Assembly: GCA_024036415.1 (NCBI GenBank)
Contig: JAMWET010007157.1
Location: 1,789,501 to 1,853,500, forward strand
Reading direction: 5' to 3'
DNA from: Prochilodus magdalenae
Lineage: Eukaryota; Chordata; Actinopteri; Characiformes; Prochilodontidae
Length of the DNA: 64,000 nucleotides
Part shown: positions 1-12,665 of the stretch, piece after piece
How positions within the stretch are numbered: the stretch's first letter is position 1
Layout: each line of letters begins with the position of its first letter
Notes under the pieces: generated by a model
Seen by the model: the letters and a program-made list of their open reading frames with translations, nothing else
What the model was told of the DNA's origin: nothing
The model's database searches: none
Position numbers and translations under genes: made by a program

Positions 1-29
1 TGCTGCTAGCTCATGTCTCTCATTAAGAA

Positions 30-460
30 TTTATTCTTACTTCAGTATTTAATTAGCCACTCCTGCACAAGGATGGCTAAAGATGTCCAGGGACTGCAGC
101 ATCTTCCAAATTCAGGCCTCGCTGTGGCTCCCTGCTATATTCTGGCATGCTGACTGTGACCTCAGTGTTTCTTTTCTGGCATGGAGGTTTAAACCCTGGT
201 GAAACCTTGGCAGTGTTACGGTCACCTCATAGCATGACTATTGACTTAATGTAATCCCTTGGCATTTGGTAACATTTCATTTGGTAACAGTCTCTTTGGC
301 ATTGTTTTGGCACTTCTATAGTAATCTCATTAATTATCTCCATTGTGATTCCTAAACTCCCTAAGGCAATCTGTAGCTTATGGCCACTCAATGGAAAATA
401 GCCGATGCTCTGGAAGAACTCACATCAGTGCTCCCTTTGGGTTTGTGTCTAAAAAACTAA
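30..460. promoter_or_regulatory. Candidate conserved non-coding island 1
   Basis: Complex, non-repetitive sequence with balanced base composition, unlike the AT-rich DNA after it. It holds homeobox-type cores (TTTAATTAG near 48-56, ATTAATTATC near 329-338) and no convincing reading frame. I infer an enhancer-like element from texture and motif content only. It could equally be ordinary unique sequence, since cross-species conservation cannot be seen here. Confidence 0.25.
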
Positions 461-1079
461 TGAAGTGATGACTAAATTTACTATTTCAAACACTGGCCAA
501 ATATGTTTCCAAATACTGCATACATTTATCATCTCAATTTATTAATTCTGTTTAATTATGATTTTTTTAAAATCTTAAATTTCAACATGATTCAGTTTAA
601 ATTGACTACTTTGGTATAACCCAATATGGGATGGGAGGTATGAAGGTATAAAAAACGCTCACTATTATAATGTTGTTTCATGATATGGATACGCAATATT
701 GTGGCTAGCTACTAGATATGCAAATTGGTTTTTTTTTTCTAGTTTACATACTAGAATGTCCCCATCACTTTCTATTAGCCACAGTCCCAGAAAAAGCAAC
801 ATTATTTGCTAATGCAGAGAAAAACTTTATTTTTGTTAAATTTTATTTTATATCACCTGCCTATTTGAATAACATGATCCAAATAAATATTTTAAAATGT
901 AGCATGGCAAAGATATTGCAATTTGCTGCACATGTTACACAGTTTTGGTATAGATTATTAAGATACTATGTGACAACTTTCATTTTTACTCTTCCTGTTT
1001 TTGCACTTGGTTGGACAAAACAGGTTTCACATGCAAAATGTGAAAGAACAATTTATCTTATGAAACCCATGGAACAGAT
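461..1079. other. AT-rich unique sequence, nothing recognised
   Basis: AT-rich sequence with short T and A runs. A 157-codon open frame (718-1191, plus) runs out of this stretch into the palindromic repeat that follows. Its product has no recognisable motif, so I do not call a gene. Confidence 0.5.
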
Positions 1080-1385
1080 CATTCAATGCAGAATGCCCAC
1101 CTTTTACCCGGTTCTTCAATGGTCAGGACCCCCACAGCAGCACCACAGAGCAGTTTATTTGGGAGGTGGATCATCCTCAGCACTGCAGTGACACTGACAT
1201 GGTGGTGGTAAATAATTTTCTTTTATTCACTTATCCATTCACTTATCCACTGCTCTGTCCATCTCCTTCAAACCCACTCTGAAACAGTAATATAGAAACT
1301 GACCCTGATACCTCCACTACTAGAATTATCATCTCTGACTACTACATCTACAAGGTGGACAGTAGGTGGACAGAAGTCTAAAAAA
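1080..1385. repeat. Palindromic fish repeat, one arm (copy 1)
   Basis: The stretch GGTTCTTCAATGGTCAGGAC (about 1110-1129), followed by a cccccacag / accacagagcag block, a CAGCACTGCAGTGACACTGAC run and ATGGTGGTGGT, is the signature of an abundant palindromic interspersed repeat of teleosts. ACATCTACAAGGTGGACAG near 1342-1360 fits the central part of the same consensus. The same signature returns near 3,645-3,815 (opposite orientation) and 62,660-63,085. No transposase is present, so it is a non-autonomous element. The family name is uncertain. Confidence 0.7.
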
Positions 1386-1845
1386 ATTGACATAAACGAG
1401 ACTTGTTTCCAGTCCAGGAATTCATTATATTTGACTTAATTAATTATTATAAACAAATTTAACTGAATCTAACATTCCAAAATGAATGCAGTTTGACTTT
1501 GCTGTTCTACAAACTTAACTAAGTTCTACATATGAGATGCAAGTGCTCTCATCAACTGGACTCTGAGTATCATCTTCCAGAGTGAATAAAGAAGTATTCA
1601 GTACCCAGAATGTTATTCTGACATTCACTGGAGATTTGCAATCCTTGTAAATACAGTAAGAACATCATAAACATTCACTATAAAGTGTAAGCTAACAACC
1701 CAATGTCATACAGAATTTATGCGCCATAGGATTTTTTTTCTCCACCTCTCTCGCAGTTTGCAAATTATAAAAAAGTGTTTTTTTTTATGGCTATGTATTT
1801 ATTGTCTATGACAGGTTGTGCTGGTAAAGTATTCAAATGAGATGC
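1386..1845. other. AT-rich unique sequence, nothing recognised
   Basis: No reading frame, repeat signature or regulatory cluster that I can support. A poly-T-rich patch lies near 1731-1789. Confidence 0.5.
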
Positions 1846-2170
1846 GTGTCTGCAGATCTGCGAATGGGCCAGCGCATAGGCGCAGGGGTTGCGCCGAAAG
1901 GGATTCTGGGAGAGTCATGCATATTCAAATCTACTGCTGGACACAGACGCCCTAAATAGGCGAGAAGCGTGCAGGACTCAGGGCTTTGTGTGTGTGTGTG
2001 CATGTGTTTTGCTTGTATTTTCTTGGACCTCTGGCACATGCTGTGCATTTTGCCCTTGCAGGCATGGTTTTCACATTGGCTCAAGGCAGCGCTTGCCCCT
2101 GTCTAGCTGGCACAGAATGTGAAGCAGCGCATGAAATCAGCATGTCTCCGATTAAACAGTACTGGCCTGG
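1846..2170. promoter_or_regulatory. GC/CpG-richer island with octamer-like motif
   Basis: Local rise in G, C and CpG (GCGCATAGGCGCAGGGGTTG around 1872-1891) in an AT-rich setting. It is followed by GGGATTCTGGGAGA, which resembles a ZNF143/Staf-type site, and ATGCATATTCAAAT (about 1917-1930), which resembles an octamer. A short TG run lies near 1985-2003. The pair of motifs recalls promoters of small non-coding RNA genes, but I recognise no such RNA downstream. It may be a weak promoter or enhancer, or chance. Confidence 0.25.
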
Positions 2171-2319
2171 AGAAAGACTTGAGTGAGTGCCTGTGTACAA
2201 GCATTACCTGAAATGATATAAATTAGGGCCCTGTGTCCCTACACTGATGGGTCACTAGGCTCAGTCAGTATATCTGCTTGCATGCTTTATATGGAAGTAT
2301 TTATTTCTGGATAATCATG

Positions 2320-2391
2320 AATAATGTTATCATAGACCAATAGAATAATGTTATCATAGACCAATAGAATAATGTTATCAACAGACCAAAT
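2320..2391. repeat. 24-bp tandem repeat, three units
   Basis: The unit AATAATGTTATCATAGACCA plus ATAG occurs identically at 2320-2343 and 2344-2367, then in diverged form at 2368-2391. A small local minisatellite, probably a recent replication-slippage product because the first two units are identical. Confidence 0.9.
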
Positions 2392-3340
2392 CTGAATATT
2401 AATAAGCTTTGAGTCAGAGGTAGAAGGATCTCATTTTAAGTAGACGTTTCAAGAGGTGGTAAATATGAACAGAGCAGACCAAAAAAATTTAAAAATAATT
2501 AAATATTGTTGTGTTTGAGGCTGTAATGTAAATTGTGGGGGGTTGGGAGGAGCCATTAAAGAAGTGCAAAGGTACCCCATTTTTCCAGCTACTACTAAGG
2601 AAGAGGGACTGAGAGGGAGTAAAAGAGTGAATAAAAATGTCTGTTTGGAAAACCACCTTTTGCAGTCTGCTTTGTCCACGGTTCCCCCAAATCTCCAGAC
2701 TTTATGTTAAAGCCTAATGAAATCTAAATCTAAAATTTCTATATAATTAAGGAAATTTTGTTCCTCTTGGCCACAATATACATGTACAAAGTATGACTAC
2801 AAAGTATGTGTACCTCACAAAGTCCATTCAATGTCTGCTAATTGTCAACAGTTTTCTGTAAGTGGTTGGTAGTAATAGTGGCTAACGCTTCTGTAAGCAT
2901 TTCCTAACCAGTAACAAGGCTAACATGGCTCGCCCCGCCCTCTCTTTGAGTCTGAGCAACCTAGTAAGTCAAAGCTGACTCAGTAAACATATTAGTAAGC
3001 TAGCTAGCTATTTAGCTATTTTATGTTCTGCATGTTGTATGAGCAAAATTGTGCATGAGAAGTGGATTTTATTATATTACAATATTCGATGAACCTTCTA
3101 TTTTTATGTTTTTATATTTTCATTGTAGGTACATATAAATTAATATCCTAAATGCTATAATACACACAAAATACCCTCCGGTTTCGGATTGGCTTTCTGA
3201 ACCATCTGATAGATGGCTGCCATTTATGGCTTTCAATGCAATATTATATTATATCATGTCCATACCATTCTCAGATAGGCCAGATGAGTGAAGTTTGAGT
3301 GAAGGATTTTATCACTAATAAATGCTGCTGTGCTTTTACG
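2392..3340. other. Unique sequence, nothing firm recognised
   Basis: Mostly AT-rich. A GC-richer patch (GCTCGCCCCGCCCTCTC near 2928-2944) is followed by stacked GCTAGCTAGCTA repeats near 2998-3010. No supported gene. Confidence 0.5.
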
Positions 3341-3430
3341 TTCAATCAATCAGTCAATATATTTGTATAGCGCTTTTTAAAACTAACGTTGTCTCAGAGC
3401 AGCTTCACAGAAAAACAGTTTATGTAAAGG
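3341..3430 (+). repeat. Short interspersed fish repeat (TATAGCGC type)
   Basis: The run TTTGTATAGCGCTTTTTAAA (3362-3381), followed by GTTGTCTCAGAGCAGCTTCACAG, matches from memory a very common teleost interspersed repeat (consensus around ttgtatagcgcttttaacaa and cacaaagcagctttacag). Only about 90 bp remain. It is probably a SINE tail or a non-autonomous element; its class is uncertain. Confidence 0.6.
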
Positions 3431-3644
3431 AAAAGACAAGAAAAAAACACATAGTTAATGTACAAGGGCACAAATGTATGTGCTTTACCATGCTTCAGTG
3501 TAATTCTGCTGCAGTGAGAAGTCTGACTGGGTATTACAGCTAGCCCGATGCTGAGACTTTCATGCTGTTCCCGCATCCCTATCTCCAGCCAGGAATGCAA
3601 CCATTTTTAGCTACATACATAACAGCAATTAGCTTCATCATAGC

Positions 3645-3815
3645 AGCTCTGATCCACTAACACCAGCACAACCCAGTATTACACACCACCACCATGTCAG
3701 TGTCACGGCAGTGCTGAGAATAATATCACAACATACCCGTACTGTGGGGGGCTTGTGGGGATCCTGATTGCAAAAGAACAGGGTAAACGGAGATTCAGAA
3801 AACATGCATCACACA
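3645..3815. repeat. Palindromic fish repeat, one arm (copy 2)
   Basis: GATCCACTAACACCAGCACA, ACACCACCACCATGTCAGTG and GTGGGGATCCTGATTGCAAA, then AGAACAGGGTAAACGG, lie in the order expected for the right arm of the palindromic repeat seen at 1080-1385, here as its reverse complement. Only one arm is present. The 2.3 kb between the two copies does not fit the repeat's interior, so I treat them as separate insertions. Confidence 0.65.
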
Positions 3816-5009
3816 TGGGGGACCGCACGCATAGCACCTTAAAAATAGTTTCTAGAGTACCCAAAATAATAAAATCCCAAATTGATTATAAATAAATGTA
3901 ACAGTGTAGAATGAAAGTGAATATTGCTGATTTTAAAGGTATTTTTATATGTTTATATTTTAAAGTTATTAGCAGCCTAGCAGTGTCTAGCATGTCTTAC
4001 CTGTTATAACTTGTATATGAAAACACACATTTCAGAACATGTTCTCTGCAGGTTCGATATTAAATGACTCAACTTAAAGGCAAAAATAAAATGCATGTTC
4101 ACACATGTAGGACAACCACTTTAAATCTTGGCAAATTCTGTACATAACAGTTTGCACCTGTTTGCAAGGCAAGGACTAGGAAGCCTATAATGCAACCCAA
4201 ATAGAGACCACTATCTCCAAATGTAAACATATTCATGGCTGAGAGTTATGAATGGGGCCATTCCTACAAACACTCATAACTCTTGAAAGGGTGAGAGGAT
4301 ATGTTCATTTTCCTTTCTAAGCCCAAATGATGAACCCAATAAAACATTAAGTATGGCTAGTCCACACCCAGAGAGCAGTAGACATACCGCAGCTTGTTTA
4401 TGGCATTCTAAGGCTAAACCACTGCCTCTGTAGCTCAGTAATGCCTTGCTCAGAAAATCTCATTATTACTTGTAATGACAAATTCAGCCTTTCCAATTAT
4501 ACCCTGCCATTTTATGCTATCTTCAGAGGAGAGAGTGTAGTTTGTGTAAGACTGGCTATAAACTACAGGGGCAGTATAGGTTTTGTGCCTCCACCGTTGG
4601 AGACATAGACTTCTTTGTTCCGGGGCTCTATTTAAGCAGGGATTATAATTAATAAAGAGGAAGCACATTATTTGATTATCTTCCTATTGCAACTTTAAGA
4701 CTGAGTAATATAGCAAAAATAGAATCATGATATTTTCACAATACATGAGATGCGTCCTGGCGTTTTGTGTTTCTAACATTTCGGTATAGCTAAAAGAACA
4801 AGTAATGCCACATTAAAACACCATTGCTTTAAGATCAATAAAAATTCTACAAATAAGCAAGACTTTAATACAGTGGTCCCCATAATTCACTGCAAATACA
4901 AATACAAAGGAGTAAATACGCTTTCTGTCAAACAAAACATGCAGTTGATGTGTATGCTTAAGTTAAGGCATTATCCATAATGTGCTCTGAATAGTGTATG
5001 GTAATATAA
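3816..5009. other. Unique sequence with one hairpin, no gene
   Basis: Contains an imperfect inverted repeat: AGAGTTATGAATG (4242-4254) pairs with CACTCATAACTCT (4271-4283) with one mismatch over 13 bp and a 16-base loop. No coding frame or known repeat is recognised in the rest. Confidence 0.5.
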
Positions 5010-5068
5010 CAGAGCATAATTTTATCACAATAATCATAAATACTGTCATACTACCCACCCCTACTTAA
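5010..5068 (-). repeat. Fragment of dispersed 'gggcgatatg' type repeat
   Basis: CATACTACCCACCCCTACTT preceded by ATCACAATAATCATAAATAC resembles, in reverse complement, the terminus of a dispersed fish repeat. Related traces occur near 10,784, 13,489, 14,674, 46,573 and 54,031. Too short and diverged to classify; possibly the end of a hAT-like element. Confidence 0.3.
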
Positions 5069-5269
5069 GAAAATAACCAAACTGCACACACTGTAGTTGC
5101 TAGGACAATCTCAAAATGGGATTTGGTAATCAGACAACTGATTTTTCTGTATAGGCTCATTTGGGCAATGGAAGATAAGTTTATATTCTCTATGCTGGCT
5201 TGTAAATGTATTTAAACCAGAGAGAAAGAGGGGAACTCTATGTTTGGGCTCTTGACAGGAGAGGTAGGT

Positions 5270-5790
5270 GAATATGGTAATTAAATGTGCACCACACTCA
5301 TCAACGGGAGCCCTTTTAATGAAATAACATCCTAAATGAACATAGGGAGAAAATAAAAAGTGAGCAATGGCTTTCTAGTTTACTCTGAATTTTTAATTGC
5401 CTGTCGGGAGAATATTAGATAAAACTTGATTGGAAATAAATTGGAAATCTCCTGTAAATGCATCCGCTGATAGGAGAATTATTAAAGGAGACTGCTGCAA
5501 AAGACCATCACAAAAATAAAGAAAAAAATTAAGGTAAAGTAGATTGATTAGACATCACTCCTGCCTGATGGAGATTAAAAAGTTGAGGAAGCCGCAAAGT
5601 GGCAATAGGATATGAAACCACTGCAATACATTTTAAAGCTAATGCTTATTACTAAAGAATAGCATCTACATCTTTAAGATTTGCATAACCCTGTAATAAG
5701 TAATGATCAGGCTAACTTTTACAAAAAGTGCTCCTGCATTTAGCTGCCATCACAGGGAGCACTCTATATAACTTTTCGGATGAGGAGTCA
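5270..5790. promoter_or_regulatory. Candidate conserved non-coding island 2
   Basis: Unique sequence with repeated homeobox-like cores: GGTAATTAAATG (5276-5287), TTTTTAATTGCCTG (5390-5403), GAGAATTATTAAAGG (5474-5488). No frame is open for long and no transposon signature is seen. I infer an enhancer-type element; conservation is untested. Confidence 0.3.
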
Positions 5791-5939
5791 AACAGCCATA
5801 AAATAAACCGGCATGACCACAGAGGGGAAAAAAATTAAGCACCACTGAGAGTCCTGAACAGCTTCACTCTCTCTTCCTCCTCATTACATATGTCTTCTTC
5901 ATGTATGGGTATGACCTCTGACTTTTTCCTCTGATTTAT

Positions 5940-6330
5940 GTCCTGTGTCTGTCGTCATCATTGGTTCCTAGCTGCCGTTAGCACCCAATTAAACTTAAAG
6001 GTCTGCACAAGGAATTCGACTGAAAAATTATTTGAGCCCCCTAATTATATAATTTCCACCTCTGCCTCACATAAATTCCAGCTACGTTTTTAATGGCCTT
6101 TAGTACTTGTTCAGCAACTTATAAATTTCAGTGATCCTTGGAAGAGGAATCGAGCCGGTGTGCTTTCGAGACGAAACTCGCCTTTGTGGTAACTCTATAA
6201 TGTTTTCTGCTGACCTTTGGGTGCTAAAGCAGATTTATTAGGCAGTCAACAGGATTTTCCACTGCAATAGAAGGATCTGCACAAAGACCCCACTTTTACC
6301 TGCTGCATTTGTGGTCACTGCAAGGAGGCC
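5940..6330. promoter_or_regulatory. Candidate conserved non-coding island 3
   Basis: Complex sequence with CATCATTGGTTCC (CCAAT-like, near 5956-5968), CACCCAATTAAAC (5982-5994) and CCCCTAATTATATAA (6037-6051), followed by a CpG-containing stretch (GAATCGAGCCGG, TTTCGAGACGAAACTCGCC near 6148-6182). The mixture of AT-rich homeobox cores and GC blocks is typical of vertebrate developmental enhancers; that role is inferred. Confidence 0.3.
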
Positions 6331-7989
<1,659 letters not shown>

Positions 7990-8740
7990 TATCTGATCGT
8001 GTAAATTTTAGCGGTCTACCAAGGTTTGCACGGTTACAGTCAAATTTCTTCTATATCTTTATATTTTTAAACTTTATATTTCTTGGATTCCCCTCTAGCA
8101 GTGGCAGGGTGCACAAAAGTAAAGCATAAGGTAATTATATAGTGTTTATTTTCTGTCATAGCTTTTTTCTGTTTTCCTGAAAATAAATAACTTTGTATTT
8201 TTTTTTTGTTAAATCTGACAGAAACAGTACTACTGAGTATGCAGAAAAACACTGAAATATTGTGAGTGTGCACTACAGTCACCCTGTAAAGCCTGAAATA
8301 ACACAACATGTGTTATAATAAGCAATCCTTCAAGTGTGCTGCTAATAAATAAACACCACTGCTCGTGTCCGATCTGAGTGTTTGATGAACATGCATCTCA
8401 CTGATTGTGATTTGGCAGGCTTGCAGTTTTTACATTAACACTAAGTGCACACTTAACGCATCCAAAGCATGTTCCACATAAGAACAAATTAATATACCAA
8501 CATTATATGTGAAGAAAAACTGCAGCTGAGCTAAAATGTTGAAGGAATGCTAAGATCTTGCAGCACAGACGACAGATACAAATTTCAGCCACAAAGCTAG
8601 TTGGCCCATCCTGAATGAGAAAGCTAGTGTGAGTGAGCAATATGGTCAGCACTGTGTCTGTTTTCGTTTTTTCCCTTAGCTGCTTCTTTTTGATAACACT
8701 GATTAGACACAATGAAAAAAGAAAAGAGGCAGACTGATGA
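7990..8740. other. AT-rich unique sequence, nothing recognised
   Basis: Contains a poly-T patch near 8200-8208. The last 150 bp are purine-biased and lead into the GA microsatellite. No gene supported. Confidence 0.5.
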
Positions 8741-8852
8741 GAAGGAGGAGATGAGAGACAGAAAGAGAGAGAGTAAGAGAGAGAAAGAGAATGAAAGAGA
8801 CAGTGTATGTGTGTGTGTGTGAGATAGAGAGAGAGACAGGGAGAGGAAGAGA

Positions 8853-8902
<50 letters not shown>
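8741..8902. repeat. Purine-rich GA microsatellite region
   Basis: Interrupted GA-rich sequence with a TG run near 8807-8821, ending in an almost pure (GA)n tract of about 47 bp (8856-8902). On the minus strand it makes the Ser/Leu-rich open frames of 105 and 151 codons that cross it; these are artefacts. Polypurine mirror tracts of this kind can form triplex (H) DNA. Confidence 0.97.
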
Positions 8903-8905
<3 letters not shown>

Positions 8906-8959
8906 AAAAGGACTGAGAGCAGAGGGAGCAGATGCTGACATTCTATCACAGTAGACACA

Positions 8960-9115
8960 TATTGACTGCTAGTCTGAAACTAGTCAGTCACTCATCAAGG
9001 CTGGCCAGCCTGATTGAGTTGCCAGGGGCGCGAAAATGAGGCCCCTATCCAGCGAGGGTCGAAATGAACTCCAATCTTTTTCAGACCTTATTGTTTGGCC
9101 AGCAGAGAGAGAAAG
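8960..9115. promoter_or_regulatory. Unique island between two microsatellites
   Basis: About 150 bp of complex sequence between a GA tract and a GT tract. It has an imperfect inverted repeat (TGACTGCTAGT near 8963-8973 against ACTAGTCAGTCA near 8979-8990, one-base indel), a GGCTGGCCAGCC palindrome near 9000-9011 and CpG-bearing GGGGCGCGAAAATGAGGCCC (9025-9044). Possibly regulatory; no frame or repeat identity. Confidence 0.25.
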
Positions 9116-9120
9116 GAGAG

Positions 9121-9121
<1 letters not shown>

Positions 9122-9159
<38 letters not shown>
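9122..9159. repeat. (GT)n microsatellite
   Basis: About 17 GT dinucleotides followed by a G-run-rich patch (9159-9178). Alternating purine-pyrimidine DNA of this length can adopt Z-form. GA-rich sequence follows near 9226-9242. Confidence 0.97.
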
Positions 9160-9162
<3 letters not shown>

Positions 9163-9242
9163 TGGGGGGGAGGGGGGCGCTCTTCAAATAAGTTTACTAA
9201 GAGGCAAGCCAGAGACAGAGGCAATGAGGGAGAGAGAGAGTG

Positions 9243-9929
9243 AGAAGCTGTATAATAACAAAAAGTCATGCCCTAGGTTCTGTCGGTGGGTTGCATGCCT
9301 GCCCATGTTAATTCAAAACAGCTGAGATGCATGTCATTAAACAAATAATGTATTCTATATAATAATATATATAAAACTTAAGTGCCAATATTTGACTTTT
9401 TTCAACAATAATATTTGCTTTTTTAATTTGTGGCCACATCTGACACAAATAGTTTACAACTATGGTTCATGTTTTGTTCACACATTGTTATAAATTCAGC
9501 TTGGCTAGAACACAGTCTATGTTTTTATTTGTAGCAGACATATATTATTACATTTTAGCTTTAACACTTTTAAAAATTATTAAGCAAAACCCAACATGTG
9601 TTAGGCTCCGCTGTTCCCTTATATTGATATTAAGTAGAGCCCTAGTCTCTACAACTCACAACATGCTTTCTAAATTATTGTAAAATTTTATTAAATGATT
9701 ATTGCTAATGTTATTGTTCAACTATAATTTATTTTTTTTGGTTAAAAAAACAAAATTTTAGGATGTACTCTAATGTCCTCTAAAACTCTTATTATTTGAG
9801 ACCTCTTTAAAAATGGTATAAATTCTGCCTCTACAGCTCACACTGTGTTTTACATAGGAAGATGTGAAAAAAGCAGAGGCATTTTTTGCATATGGTTAAT
9901 TACAGTTAATGAAATCTTACTGCTGTAGG
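9243..9929. other. AT-rich unique sequence, nothing recognised
   Basis: Strongly AT-rich with T and A runs. No frame, repeat family or motif cluster that I can support. Confidence 0.5.
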
Positions 9930-10140
9930 AGAGCGGAGAAGGACGGGAGTGCACATCAGGCAACAAAGTCAAGTGACTCAAAATTCTAATAGCGCTGGCT
10001 AGCTCTGACGTGTTTTTTAAAATATTGTTAATTGACTTAAGAGCTCATCAGCGCTCTTCGTCTTCATTAGTTTAATGAAAAGGCCCCACTGTTTATCTTT
10101 TCCTAACAGATTGTGGCACTGTCATAATCAAATCACTTGT
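9930..10140. promoter_or_regulatory. Candidate conserved non-coding island 4
   Basis: After an AT-rich desert the sequence becomes complex: TTGTTAATTGACTTAAGAGC (10025-10044), CATCAGCGCTCTTCGTCTTC (10047-10066) and ATTAGTTTAATGAAAAGG (10067-10084). Homeobox-like cores sit beside a CpG-bearing block, with no coding signal. Enhancer role is inferred. Confidence 0.3.
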
Positions 10141-12027
10141 TTCCAGTCTCTGAAGAACTGTATCCTTTCTGACAAGTGCCAATGCGAAGCAAGAAACATC
10201 TCATATATTCAAGAAATGCACAACGTGGCATGGAGTCTGTGTCACAATGTGTTTACTGTAATGTGCGCTTGTGCACATGCTTTGTGTGTGTGTGTCTAAT
10301 AGTGTCAGTTCCTGTGTTTTTCTTCGAGTGTGTAGGGGGTTAAGAATTAGGAAAAACACACAGACTCGAGGGTATGCGAGTGTGCTCCAGTGGTGTGGCC
10401 TGCGGGGTGAGCTAACAGTGCTGTAATAGAACAGTGGGGTGTTGATGTAGGGGTGGGCAGGGGGTAAGAAGGGGACTTGTAAGAGTAAAAGCTGTGAGCC
10501 AGAAAATCTGGAGAAAAATGTAGGTATGTCTGGTACTTTCTTTTTCTTTTTTTTTCTTTTTTAAGAGCCACTGACTGAACTATAAATCAGCTGCGCTTGT
10601 GAAATGTCCATGACATTGGCCTTCACCCCTGGGCCCTATAGAAATCAGAGCGGCAGTAAAACTAAAGTACCGTACATGCTGTCTGCTGGACCGTCATGAG
10701 TACAAGCACACAAATTTTGTTGCATTAGAGTATTGTATGCTGAAACACAAAACTATTACACAGACTCCAAGAATCACCTACACAGGGATGGGTGGTATCA
10801 TACATACAGTGTCACAGTATCAGATGACATAAGTTTGCATTAATAAAATAAAATGCTTCCTAAGTTCTGGTGTTAAAGCCTGACATAGCTCTGTTTAATT
10901 GTATGGTTTGGTTCTGTTGTATATATTGGAATTGCACCAAAATGAACCTTCTGCACACTGTATTGTAGACTAACCAGATAGAAAATAAAAGTATGCCACA
11001 TTTTGTCCCATTTTCCCTTAACCTGTTGTATAAGCAGCAACTTTAATTTCACTTAGTAAATCAACTAAATATGCCATCTGACTGGGGTGCACAAACCTTT
11101 ACACATTTATGGACACCAACAGATATGTACAGGAAAAATATTAGATCGGCAATATCACCCACCATTGCACGCAAACTCACATAAAAGCATTCTCATGTCT
11201 GCGGCTATGAATACTAACACAACAATCTCTGACTTTTACAGAAATTTTAATTTAACTGCTAGCATTTGTACTGTATCTTGGACATTTGCACCTTCAGCCC
11301 CTATTAGCAGCAAAATTACCATGGGAGAAACAAAGTGATCCTGACAATGCAGCTTTGATTAAGACGTTGGGTGGAAATTGGCACATGCCCAGAATCTTCT
11401 GACTCCTGTCACCCTCTCTCTAGGCATCCAGCACCAGAACACGAAATATAAATCTGCTTCACATCAGTCAAAGAGAGAGAGAGTGATGCAACTGTGGCTG
11501 AAAGTTATCAGTTCTGTTAGGTCACTTTCAGGGTTACGAGTACTTCAGTAAAACAAAATACAATTAAAAAGTGTAGGTAAACTTAAAGTAAATAGTATTA
11601 CTTAACTTTTATTTTGATTAAAATAATAAACAAGATCTGTTTTATTGAGGGTTAAAAAGGTTAACATACATGAAACTGAGCATTCATTTCCACGAGAACT
11701 GAGAAAAATGTAGACATTACAAAGAGTTTGAGATGGACACTATACTTTAAAAAGGGCTATTTTAGCATGCATTACTGAACACCACCTTAAATAAGGGCAG
11801 GGCCAGAGTGTTGTTTTCAGACTGGGATTTACATGATGCAGGCCAGTCCACAGCAAACTACACACACACACACACACACACGGCTAATGTTCTGAAGTGA
11901 CATTACATCAGACTATAGGCTATAGGCTACAGATAATGTATAACAGTTGGATTCCATTAGGCGCCTGAATAGATTTGCTTAAAAAGTGAAATTACATGAA
12001 TAAATAAATAGCCGAAAAAAATAGCCT
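10141..12027. other. Unique sequence with minor repeats, no gene
   Basis: Short TG run near 10284-10295. Diverged dispersed-repeat trace GGGATGGGTGGTATCATA near 10785-10802. Pure (AC)n of about 11 units at 11860-11881. CT-rich and GA-rich patches near 11413-11481. The open frames here are featureless. Confidence 0.5.
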
Positions 12028-12095
12028 ACCTGTTTTGAAAATGTTGTAAGTAAAAAGTACAGATATGTCTTCTGAAATGTAGTGCAATAAGTTAA
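12028..12095 (+). repeat. Diverged fragment of a dispersed repeat (third copy)
   Basis: CCTGTTTTGAAAATGTTGTAAGTAAAAAGTACAGATATGTC-type sequence parallels the CTGTTTTGAGAATGTAGTGA block shared by the copies at 33,439 and 58,211, and continues with the same AAGTAAAAAGTA texture. A short, old copy. Confidence 0.45.
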
Positions 12096-12379
12096 TTAGA
12101 TGCTTAATTAATACAATTGTTTCATTTTACAGTCCACATTCTACAAAGTACCTAGGATGTATACTTCATATACTGCCTTATTTGTCCACCCTAACTCTAC
12201 ACATGCAACAAAACCGAAGCAACATCACTCCTAATTGTCAGGAACACATTTTTTTAAATATAACAGAATAGTGAACCTTAAAACGTTTACTACAGGCTCT
12301 AAGTCTTCTGCCTAGTTATTGTTAACACATCACTACCTCTTAAAAATGAATGCAAGCACTGAATGCCTTAGTACAGAGA

Positions 12380-12665
12380 AGACCAGGCAGCTTGAGCGTT
12401 TGGCAAGGAAAAGGCTCTGCACTTAAACCCCTAATGTCCCTCTGGTTGTATATAACGTCTGCAGTGGACTTTACAGGAATGGCCTGTAAAGAGCGACATG
12501 GCTGTTAAAACAAATCAAGTTCCCACCTCTCTCTCTACCTCTCTTTCTCTCTCTCATTTGACTCTTCACCCTCTGAACCAAGAGAAACCTGGTGTGGCTT
12601 ATCAGATTTAGCCTGCACTAATCTCATAGGAGCAATTCTCCAGTCATTAAAGCTTAGCTGCGGTG
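12380..12665. promoter_or_regulatory. Candidate conserved non-coding island 5
   Basis: Complex sequence split by a CT-rich patch (12526-12555). The right half carries GGCTTATCAGATTTAGCCTG (GATA-type TTATCA near 12598-12603), CACTAATCTCATAGG and CAGTCATTAAAGCTTAGCTG (12642-12661). Regulatory role is inferred from composition only. Confidence 0.28.

Noticed and set aside
718..1191. 157-codon plus-strand frame
   Set aside because: Ends inside the palindromic interspersed repeat and has no recognisable motif; stop-free by chance.
1080..3815. One large palindromic element spanning copies 1 and 2
   Set aside because: The 2.3 kb between the arms does not match the repeat's known interior and is much longer than it, so two separate copies are likelier.
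8503..8958. 151-codon and overlapping 105-codon minus-strand frames
   Set aside because: Poly Ser/Leu encoded by the GA microsatellite; artefact of the repeat.
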